A DNA stretch of 55,881 nucleotides from Bacillota bacterium (GTDB lineage: Bacteria > Bacillota > Bacilli > Paenibacillales > Paenibacillaceae): NCBI GenBank assembly GCA_023386495.1, contig JAEWJS010000026.1, positions 1-55,881 of the forward strand, in the 5' to 3' direction. Shown here in pieces: positions 49,437 through 55,881 of this stretch. The notes beneath the pieces were generated by a model. That model saw only the letters and a list, made by a program, of their open reading frames with translations, had not been told where the DNA came from and did no database searches. The position numbers were made by a program, and so were the translations under genes. The stretch's first letter is position 1; each line of letters opens with the position of its first letter.

Positions 49437-49483
49437 AAAGGCTGATGTATCCGAGCTTGAGCTCGGTACGTCAGCCTTTTGTT
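49437..49483. terminator. Bidirectional terminator between thioredoxin gene and cimA
   Basis: AAAAGGCTGA pairs with TCAGCCTTTT and CCGAGC with GCTCGG in an extended hairpin with a T run on one side and an A run on the other, so it serves both convergent genes. Confidence 0.9.
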
Positions 49484-49493
49484 CGTCAAGAAG

Positions 49494-51107
49494 TTAGTGA
49501 TTGATCAGACCGAGCTGTTCGCGCTTCGCGTTGTCCACGCACTCCAGCTTCTCTGAGTTGAGCAGCGCGTAACGGATGCTGTCGACCAGCGCTTCCCAGC
49601 TCGCTTCAATAATATTGTCGGATACGCCGACCGTGCTCCAGGTATTGTTGAAGTCCGTCGATTCGATCAATACGCGGACCTTCGCGGCGGTTGCATCCTT
49701 CTCGTCGATGACGCGCACCTTATAATCGGAGAGGACGACATCCATAATGCTCGGGTAATAGGACACCAGCGCCTTGCGAAGCGCGTTGTCGAGCGCGTTC
49801 ACCGGACCGCTGCCCTCGGCGGCCGTATACACCGTCTCGCCGTCCACATTGATCTTGACGATCGCTTCGGCCACCATCTGGCCGGCGTTCTTCTCGACGA
49901 GCATCTTGAACGATTCGAGCTTGAATACTTCCTTCACGCTGCCGAATGCTTCGCGCAGCAGCAGCTCCAGCGAAGCGTCCGCGCCTTCGAATTGGTAGCC
50001 CTGATGCTCGAGATCCTTGATCCGGTCGATAATCGACTTCGTATGCTCGTTGTTCGCGTTCACGTCAAGGCCCATTTCCTGCGCCTTCGAGATAATGTTG
50101 CTCTGTCCGGCCAGTTCCGATACGAGAATCCGCTGCTTGTTGCCTACGAGCTCCGGAGATACATGTTCATACGTCTTCGAATCCTTCAGGATGGCCGAGA
50201 CGTGAATGCCGCCCTTATGGGCAAAAGCCGCGTTGCCGACGTAAGGTTGTCCGACCGGCATATGCGCATTCGCGATCTCGCTGACATAACGCGCTACCGA
50301 GGTCAGCTGGGCCAGCTGATCGTCTGCCAAGCAGCGCATGCCCATTTTCAGCTGGAGATTCGGCAGGATCGAGCAGAGGTTCGCGTTGCCGCAGCGCTCG
50401 CCGTATCCGTTGATCGTCCCCTGCACTTGACGTGCCCCGGCCAGTACGGCAGCCAGCGTGTTAGCTACGGCCAGCTCGCAGTCATTATGCGTATGAATGC
50501 CGATCGATGCCGTCAGCTCGGAACGCACGCGGCCGACGATCTCTTGGATCTCGGTTGGCAGCGTTCCTCCGTTCGTATCGCACAGCACGATCCAATCTGC
50601 GCCTGCATCCTGCGCTTTGCGCAGGGCAGCGAGCGCATATTCGGGATTATGCTTGTAGCCGTCGAAGAAGTGCTCGGCATCGTAGATCGCTTCCATGCCT
50701 TGCTGCTTCAAGAACGCGAAGGAATCGTAGATCATGGCCAGATTCTCTTCGAGTGTCGTCTGAAGGGCCGTGTGGACGTGGAAGTCCCAAGATTTGCCGA
50801 CCAGCGTAGCTGCCGGAACGCCGGATTCCACGATTCGGAGCAGGCTTGCGTCATGCTCGGCGATGCTGTTCTTCCGCCGCGTACTGCCGAAGGCCGTCAC
50901 CTTGGCCGTGAGATTGAGTTCTCTGGCGCGCTTGAAAAATTCAATATCCTTGCTGTTGCTGCCCGGATTGCCGCCTTCGATATAATGAACGCCCAGTTTA
51001 TCGAGTTTGCGGGCGATTTTGATTTTGTCCTCGGCCGAGAGGCTGATGCCTTCCCCTTGTGTGCCGTCGCGCAATGTTGTGTCGAAGATCGAGATTTCGC
51101 CAGTCAT
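49494..51107 (-). CDS. cimA: Citramalate synthase
   Basis: CimA joins pyruvate and acetyl-CoA to citramalate, a route to 2-oxobutyrate and isoleucine that avoids threonine. At 537 residues it has the LeuA-type barrel (IFDTTLRDGTQGEGISLSAE, with HTHNDCELAVANT) and a C-terminal LeuA-type allosteric domain (about 400-530). The sequence LGVHYIEGGNPGSNSKD is typical of the CimA branch rather than isopropylmalate synthase. ATG 51107 lies 11 bases after AGGAGG; upstream in-frame ATGs lie in the promoter area. A TATAAT is found at 51160-51155. Confidence 0.9.
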   Translation of the reverse strand: MTGEISIFDTTLRDGTQGEGISLSAEDKIKIARKLDKLGVHYIEGGNPGSNSKDIEFFKRARELNLTAKVTAFGSTRRKNSIAEHDASLLRIVESGVPAATLVGKSWDFHVHTALQTTLEENLAMIYDSFAFLKQQGMEAIYDAEHFFDGYKHNPEYALAALRKAQDAGADWIVLCDTNGGTLPTEIQEIVGRVRSELTASIGIHTHNDCELAVANTLAAVLAGARQVQGTINGYGERCGNANLCSILPNLQLKMGMRCLADDQLAQLTSVARYVSEIANAHMPVGQPYVGNAAFAHKGGIHVSAILKDSKTYEHVSPELVGNKQRILVSELAGQSNIISKAQEMGLDVNANNEHTKSIIDRIKDLEHQGYQFEGADASLELLLREAFGSVKEVFKLESFKMLVEKNAGQMVAEAIVKINVDGETVYTAAEGSGPVNALDNALRKALVSYYPSIMDVVLSDYKVRVIDEKDATAAKVRVLIESTDFNNTWSTVGVSDNIIEASWEALVDSIRYALLNSEKLECVDNAKREQLGLINH

Positions 51108-51178
51108 CGAAGACCGCCCCTCCTTATATCCATGCTGTGAGTCATAATTTACTATTATAACACTGTTTCCGCCCCGCG

Positions 51179-51192
51179 GAAACCCGTGTTCG
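51179..51192. promoter_or_regulatory. Near-consensus LexA (SOS) box
   Basis: GAAACCCGTGTTCG on the plus strand (CGAACACGGGTTTC on the minus) fits the Gram-positive LexA/DinR consensus CGAACRNRYGTTYC with one mismatch. It lies between cimA and the polymerase gene. Confidence 0.55.
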
Positions 51193-51216
51193 GTCAACTA
51201 TTGCCGCCCATTCCCG

Positions 51217-51246
51217 TTGACCGTGCGCCGTAATCGGCAGTATGCT
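51217..51246 (+). promoter_or_regulatory. Candidate promoter of the DNA polymerase IV gene
   Basis: TTGACC (51217-51222), 18 bases, TATGCT (51241-51246), about 70 bases before the start codon. Confidence 0.45.
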
Positions 51247-51314
51247 GGACATGAGACATACACGAGGCAGGCACGGCAGGCGCGATTAACCGTCAGATGG
51301 GAGGAATATCGTCT

Positions 51315-52613
51315 ATGAAGGATGGCAATCGTAATGTTGAAGCGGCATATCCGTCACAAGGGAGAGTCGTCCTTCATCTGGACATGAACGCCTTCTATTG
51401 TTCGGTTCATGAGGCAGAGCAGCCGGAACTGTACGCCGGCAAACCGACGGCGGTGTCCGGCAGCGTGGAGCAGCGCAGGGGCATCATCGTCACCTCTTCC
51501 TACGCAGCCCGCGCCAAGGGCGTCCGCACCGGCATGACGGTACGGGAAGGCCTGAAGCATTGTCCTGAACTGCAGCTCATCGCGCCGGATTTTGACCTGT
51601 ATCGTAAATATTCCCGCGGCTTCCTTAGCATAGCCGGTCAATTCACGCCGATCGTGGAGACGGTCTCGATCGATGAATGCTATCTCGACATAACCGGGTC
51701 GAAAATGTTCGGCACGCCCCTCGACATCGCGTCGGCCATTCAGAACCGGATTCGAACGGAATGGTCGCTGCCGTGCTCGATCGGCATTGCGCCCAATAAG
51801 CTGCTCGCGAAGATGGCATCGGACATGAAGAAGCCGAACGGCATCACGGTGCTGCGGATTCGCGACGTGCCGAGCGTGCTGTGGCATAAGCCGTGCGATG
51901 CGATGTTCGGCATCGGCCGCAAGACCGCTGAGAAGCTCACGCGCATTAACATTCGTACAATCGGCCAGCTGGCCGCTGCGGATGAAGCGATGCTCATCAA
52001 GCACTTCGGGGTGAACGGCTCGTGGTTGAAGCAAGCGGCTAACGGGATCGATCCGTCGCCGGTTAACCCTGCGCGCGAGAAGAATAAGTCGATCGGCCAT
52101 ACGACTACGCTGCCGAGGGACGTAACCGACCGCTCGGAGGCACATCGCATACTGCTCAATCTGTCCGACCAGACGGCGCGCAGGCTGCGGCGGCAGCAGT
52201 TGATGGCGCAGACCGTCCAGATTACGGTCCGCACGCCGGACATGAAGACGATTACGCGGTCGGAGACGCTGGAGGTGCCGACCGAGAACGGCGACACGAT
52301 CCATCGAGCTGCCTGCCGGCTCTACGATCGGCATTGGAAGACCGATGCGCCTGTCAGGCTGCTAGGCGTCACGCTGCAGAATTTGCAAGAGCGCGTACAG
52401 GCCGCGGTCCAGCTCGATTTGTTCAGCTACGAGAAGGAACCGAAGCGGGAGGCATTGACGCGGGCAATGGATGCGCTGCGCGACAAGTTCGGGGAGGATG
52501 CCGTATTGACGGCAGGCATGCTCACCGAAGATCCGTCCGCACTCATTCGAAATCGTAGAATTCGTGGTACATCCTTGCAATCCGACGAGCATTTATTATA
52601 TATTGATGAGTGA
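51315..52613 (+). CDS. dinB: Y-family DNA polymerase IV (DinB-like)
   Basis: A translesion polymerase of 432 residues. The palm has the metal ligands in HLDMNAFYCSVHEAE and TVSIDECYLDITG; fingers, thumb (HhH-like GIGRKTAEKLTRINI) and little-finger domains follow. AVQLDLFSYE near residue 375 is a clear sliding-clamp motif. ATG 51315 follows GGGAGG by 10 bases; the ATG at 51297 precedes that site. A LexA-like box upstream suggests SOS control. The ferredoxin gene follows within 50 bases but has its own strong site. Confidence 0.93.
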   Translation: MKDGNRNVEAAYPSQGRVVLHLDMNAFYCSVHEAEQPELYAGKPTAVSGSVEQRRGIIVTSSYAARAKGVRTGMTVREGLKHCPELQLIAPDFDLYRKYSRGFLSIAGQFTPIVETVSIDECYLDITGSKMFGTPLDIASAIQNRIRTEWSLPCSIGIAPNKLLAKMASDMKKPNGITVLRIRDVPSVLWHKPCDAMFGIGRKTAEKLTRINIRTIGQLAAADEAMLIKHFGVNGSWLKQAANGIDPSPVNPAREKNKSIGHTTTLPRDVTDRSEAHRILLNLSDQTARRLRRQQLMAQTVQITVRTPDMKTITRSETLEVPTENGDTIHRAACRLYDRHWKTDAPVRLLGVTLQNLQERVQAAVQLDLFSYEKEPKREALTRAMDALRDKFGEDAVLTAGMLTEDPSALIRNRRIRGTSLQSDEHLLYIDE

Positions 52614-52660
52614 GGGTTACACACAACGGTTGGAGATAGATTCTAGGAGGGAACTGACTA

Positions 52661-52903
52661 ATGGCAAAGTTTACATGGGTTGAGAAGGACACTTGTATTG
52701 CATGCGGCGCATGCGGCGCAACGGCGCCTGACATTTATGATTACGACGATGAAGGCCTTGCAGAAGTTATTTTCGACGGCGACGGCAACACCGGCACGAC
52801 GGAGATCCCGGAAGACCTCTACGATGACCTGCAAGACGCTGGCGACGGCTGCCCGACGGATTCGATCAAGATCGCCGATTCGCCATTCAACAAAGAAGGT
52901 TAA
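52661..52903 (+). CDS. fer: [4Fe-4S] ferredoxin
   Basis: An 80-residue acidic electron carrier, equal in size to Bacillus Fer. Three cysteines in DTCIACGACGATAPDIYD and one in GDGCPTDSIKI bind a single 4Fe-4S cluster. It feeds electrons to desaturases, P450s or similar enzymes. ATG 52661 follows AGGAGGGAACTGACTA. Confidence 0.95.
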   Translation: MAKFTWVEKDTCIACGACGATAPDIYDYDDEGLAEVIFDGDGNTGTTEIPEDLYDDLQDAGDGCPTDSIKIADSPFNKEG

Positions 52904-52931
52904 TTCCCTACAGTCCTAATTATTCGATAAT

Positions 52932-52965
52932 CCCCTGCTTGTTCCGACAAGCACGGGGATTTTCT
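52932..52965 (+). terminator. Terminator of the ferredoxin gene
   Basis: CCCCTGCTTGT pairs with ACAAGCACGGGG around TCCG, followed by ATTTTCTTCGTTTTTT. Confidence 0.9.
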
Positions 52966-52987
52966 TCGTTTTTTCGACATCTTTTTA

Positions 52988-53017
52988 TTGCCAATTCAGG
53001 AATGACTGCACTAATAT
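52988..53017 (+). promoter_or_regulatory. Candidate promoter of the cyclase-FecR operon
   Basis: TTGCCA (52988-52993), 18 bases, TAATAT (53012-53017), 52 bases before the start codon. Confidence 0.4.
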
Positions 53018-53069
53018 AGGAAGTAAGGATTTTGATAGGAAAGAGAGACAGGGGGAACGCATACGGATT

Positions 53070-54971
53070 ATGTCCATACCTAAATGGATGAGAACAGCGG
53101 CAGCCGGTCTCGTCATCGTATTATTCTGGTCCATGCTGGCCAGCTTGGGGACCGGAGGTTCGTTGAACTTTGTCGAATCTACCCTCAAGGATCTCATGAG
53201 GAAACAGACCGATGCGGAACGTCGTCCGCATGACGAGATCAAGATCATATCGATTGATCAGGACTCGCTCGACATGATCGGGCAGTTCCCTTGGGACAGG
53301 GCATATTATGCAGATCTTATTCGGCTGTTGATGGATGCCGGGGCCAAGGCGGTCGCGCTCGACGTCGTATTGGCAGAGCCGGGCCAGAATTCCGATAGTG
53401 ACGCTGCCATGGCTGAGGTCATGTCGACTTATCAAGACGTATTCCTGCCGGTCGTATTCAACTTCGAGGAGATCCAAGAAGATAAGGGGCTGCTCGAGAC
53501 CAAGTCGATCGACTTCCCGGCGGAGACGATCACGACGAACGTAGACCAGACGGGTCACATTAACGTCATGCAGGATAAGGACGGCACGGTGCGCAAGCTG
53601 ACGGTCGGGCTTCCGGACGAGCAAGGCAACATGATTCCTGCCTTCAGTGTTCGACTGGCGAATTACATACTAGATGAAGAGCATCAAGTACATTGGAACG
53701 AAGAGCAGCAGGCATGGTACCGAGGCGGGAAGGAAATTCCGGTTAACGAGCGGTACCAAGTCACGACGGAATTCTATTCGAAGCCGCGCGAGCAGATGAG
53801 TGCGGATACGGGCTACGACGTCCAATCGTTCTACAGCGTGCTCGCCGGGGAGATCCCGGCGGAGTATTACCAGGATTCAGTCGTGCTGATCGGCCCTTAC
53901 GCAACAGGCCTGCAGGACGAGTACTTGACCCCGCTCAGCAACAATCTCAAGATGTACGGGGTCGAGATTCACGCGAACATGGTTCAGTCCTTGGTGAACG
54001 GCGCATTCTTCACCGATGCGCCCAAGCCGGTTACTTATGTCATTATATTGCTTCTGACCTTGCTCGTGTTGTTCCTGTTCGATCGGTTCCCTGGACGAAC
54101 TTCGATGATGATATACGGCGGTTTTGCCGTCTCCTACTTCCTGGCATGGCTGCTGATCTACACCATCAACGCCGTGTTCATTCCGTTCACCTATCCGTTC
54201 TTGGCGATTACGACGGCGCTGGTCTGGGCAATCGTGACGCACTACATGAACGAACGGAAGGAAAGAGGGCGCGTCACGAGCATCTTCGGACGCTTCGTGC
54301 CGAAGACCGTCGTCGACGAGATGCTCGCCTCCGGCGAAGAGATCAAGGTCGGCGGCCAGCGCCGCGATATCAGCGTCATCTTCGTCGATATCCGAGGCTT
54401 CACGCCGATGTCCGAACGGCTTCAGCCGGAAGAGGTCATCGAGGTGCTGAACGAATACCTCGACATTTGTACCAAGGCCGTATTCCAATGGAACGGCACC
54501 TTGGACAAGTTCATCGGGGATGGCGTCATGGCACTCTTCGGCGCGCCGATCCATCTGCCGAACCATCCGGAGCTGGCAATCCGCGCGGCGCTGGAGATGA
54601 AGAAGAGCTCGGACATTCTGGAGCAGAAATGCATCGAGCGGTTCGGGATCGGCGTCAAGTTCGGCGTCGGGATCAACTGCGGCCCTGCCGTCGTCGGCAA
54701 TATCGGATCCGAGATGCTGCGGCTGGATTATACCGCGATCGGCGATACGGTTAACTTGTCCGCGCGGCTGGAGGCGAATGCCAAGCCGGGACAGATTCTG
54801 ATTAGCGAGGAGATGTACAATCGCGTCGGTCACCTCTTCCAACTGGAGGACATCGGCGAGATTAAGGTCAAAGGGAAAGAGAAGCCGGTTCGGGTATTCT
54901 CGGTTCTGGCGGCCAATGACGCAGTAGATAGTGATCTTAGTGGGACAAGCGAGAGGAGAGAGGGAGCATGA
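53070..54971 (+). CDS. CHASE2-domain adenylate/guanylate cyclase
   Basis: A 633-residue membrane cyclase. Residues 10-28 are a membrane segment, 30-320 an extracellular CHASE2 sensor (IISIDQDSL, PWDRAYYADLIRLL, VALDVVLAEP), 325-395 three membrane helices, and 430-610 a class III cyclase domain: IFVDIRGFTPMSE (metal Asp), FIGDGVMALFGAP (second Asp), DYTAIGDTVNLSARLE (transition-state Asn and Arg). Whether it makes cAMP or cGMP is not certain; KF and DT at the purine-selecting positions favour ATP. It overlaps the FecR gene by ATGA. ATG 53070 has a distant GGGGGAA; ATG 53088 is an alternative. Confidence 0.9.
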   Translation: MSIPKWMRTAAAGLVIVLFWSMLASLGTGGSLNFVESTLKDLMRKQTDAERRPHDEIKIISIDQDSLDMIGQFPWDRAYYADLIRLLMDAGAKAVALDVVLAEPGQNSDSDAAMAEVMSTYQDVFLPVVFNFEEIQEDKGLLETKSIDFPAETITTNVDQTGHINVMQDKDGTVRKLTVGLPDEQGNMIPAFSVRLANYILDEEHQVHWNEEQQAWYRGGKEIPVNERYQVTTEFYSKPREQMSADTGYDVQSFYSVLAGEIPAEYYQDSVVLIGPYATGLQDEYLTPLSNNLKMYGVEIHANMVQSLVNGAFFTDAPKPVTYVIILLLTLLVLFLFDRFPGRTSMMIYGGFAVSYFLAWLLIYTINAVFIPFTYPFLAITTALVWAIVTHYMNERKERGRVTSIFGRFVPKTVVDEMLASGEEIKVGGQRRDISVIFVDIRGFTPMSERLQPEEVIEVLNEYLDICTKAVFQWNGTLDKFIGDGVMALFGAPIHLPNHPELAIRAALEMKKSSDILEQKCIERFGIGVKFGVGINCGPAVVGNIGSEMLRLDYTAIGDTVNLSARLEANAKPGQILISEEMYNRVGHLFQLEDIGEIKVKGKEKPVRVFSVLAANDAVDSDLSGTSERREGA

Positions 54972-55881
54972 GCAATTCGCGCATGAGCAAGTTAAGCGCA
55001 TTGATCTGCCTGACGATGATCGTCGGCATGTTCGGCTTCTTGGCCAATGCCAAGGAAGCGTTCGCGGCGGTAACGCGCGTCGCGGTCGTCACGGAAATTG
55101 AAGGAACGGTCAAGGTGAAGAAGTCCGGCGGCACGAAGTCATTCAACGCCTTCAAGAACATGAGCTTGAACGAAGGCGACGCGATCACGACGGGCAAGGG
55201 TGCCAGCATCGTGCTGGAACTGGCTAGCAGCAAGGCGGAGCAAGACGAGATTACGATCGGCGAGAACTCGCAGATTAACTTCTCCAAGCTGCAAGATAAG
55301 GGCGGCACGAAGGCGAAGATGAACGTATGGGCCGGCTCCCTCTGGGTGAAGGTCAAGTCGATCTCGAATGCGGACGATTCCTTCGAAGTCGAGACGCCGA
55401 CGGCCATCATGGGCGTGCGCGGCACGAACTTCTTCCAGAGCGTCGATCCGGTCACGGGCAGAACAGGGCTGATCGTTGCGTCCGGTGTCGTGCGGGCGAA
55501 GACAGTCGTTCCGGGCAATAGTGAGAATGACACGAACGCGGAGCGAACCGTCAACGTCTATCCTGCTCAGCAGATTACCTTGGATCAAGGGACGTCTCCG
55601 AAAGATCTCAAAGCGCAAATCGAAGTTGTCGATATTAATCAGATCATCCAGAATGCGCCGCCGAAGATCATCGAGAAGATCATCCAGAACGCCGCGCAAA
55701 TTCAACAAGAGAACGAGGAAATGAAAAACAAGCTTCGCGATCAGATGGACAACCAGAAAAAGGATGGCAATGCCAACCTGAAAATCGATAATCAGGATTC
55801 GTTGGACAAAGTCTTGAAAAACTTGGATAATCTCATCGGCAATATCGCGAAACAAGCGATTGAAGCCGAGAAGATTAATAA
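54968..55881 (+). CDS. FecR domain secreted protein, cut by window edge
   Basis: The frame is open for 304 codons to the right edge. After a signal peptide (about 1-34, ending AFA) comes a FecR domain (40-175): VTEIEGTVKVKK, EGDAITTGKGASIVLEL, VETPTAIMGVRGTNFF. Residues 215-300 are a charged helical stretch with many Asn and Gln, probably coiled. In proteins that pair with CHASE2 cyclases FecR domains are thought to bind polymers at the cell surface and could be the partner of the sensor. It starts within the cyclase stop (ATGA), so the two are coupled. Confidence 0.85.
   Translation, partial: MSNSRMSKLSALICLTMIVGMFGFLANAKEAFAAVTRVAVVTEIEGTVKVKKSGGTKSFNAFKNMSLNEGDAITTGKGASIVLELASSKAEQDEITIGENSQINFSKLQDKGGTKAKMNVWAGSLWVKVKSISNADDSFEVETPTAIMGVRGTNFFQSVDPVTGRTGLIVASGVVRAKTVVPGNSENDTNAERTVNVYPAQQITLDQGTSPKDLKAQIEVVDINQIIQNAPPKIIEKIIQNAAQIQQENEEMKNKLRDQMDNQKKDGNANLKIDNQDSLDKVLKNLDNLIGNIAKQAIEAEKIN

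Noticed and set aside
49992..51140. 382-residue open frame opposite cimA
   Set aside because: Antisense shadow of a complete citramalate synthase gene.
53877..55001. 374-residue open frame opposite the cyclase
   Set aside because: Antisense shadow; charged low-information sequence and no ribosome site.

Overview
The window looks like chromosomal DNA of a Paenibacillus-like member of the Bacillota (Paenibacillaceae: Paenibacillus, Cohnella or a relative). The signs are strong AGGAGG-type ribosome binding sites, many TTG starts, a Firmicutes-type 6S RNA, Bacillus-type genes (cshA, a yitT family gene, a yugP-like peptidase, a ytpB-like DUF2600 gene, fer, a gltC-like regulator) and a Gram-positive pel locus. 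By eye, base composition is GC-rich from about 11 kb onward and clearly lower in the first 11 kb. I saw no insertion sequence, integrase, CRISPR array, tRNA or rRNA.

Layout. 1-10630 (minus strand) is one tightly overlapping operon for a Pel-type exopolysaccharide: a UDP-sugar epimerase fused to the c-di-GMP receptor PelD, PelE, a PelA-like DUF2194 protein, PelF, PelG fused to a CotH kinase, a VTC polyphosphate-polymerase domain protein and DUF4956 (cut by the window edge). A GAF/HD-GYP protein (11155-12309), predicted to degrade c-di-GMP, lies just upstream on the same strand. 12454-19017 holds a DUF92 membrane protein and a MacB-like ABC system (two ATPases, lipoprotein adaptor, 954-residue permease); the second ATPase ends in an AbrB-like domain. 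19482-24169 has a secreted protein of unknown function, then an ABC-2 exporter with its own histidine kinase and response regulator. 24211-36097 is ordinary accessory and housekeeping content: oligoendopeptidase F, a methyltransferase, cold-shock protein, nitroreductase, MFS carrier, DUF2600 protein, phosphofructokinase, a GH-like protein and a YitT protein. 36236-43100 has the RNA helicase CshA, a DUF624 protein, 6S RNA, thiol peroxidase divergent from a rhomboid protease, a GltC-like LysR regulator, a zinc peptidase and a MerR regulator that seems to start at CTG. 43498-46872 pairs the ammonium transporter amtB (with GlnR/TnrA boxes) with a GlnD-like nucleotidyltransferase and a DEDDh exonuclease; an apparently structured RNA lies between. 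The rest holds a JAMM peptidase, an MFS carrier, a TlpA/ResA thioredoxin, citramalate synthase, a Y-family polymerase near a LexA-like box, a ferredoxin, and a CHASE2 nucleotide cyclase with a FecR protein that runs off the end.

The most notable system is the pel operon. Both of its fusions are unusual, the PelD part keeps an RxxD c-di-GMP site next to a decayed GGDEF motif, and the PelG-CotH join still contains a lipobox, as if a separate CotH lipoprotein gene had been welded on. Coupling of a cationic polysaccharide to a VTC/CotH/DUF4956 module suggests a matrix that is modified by, or paired with, phosphate or polyphosphate; that last step is inference.
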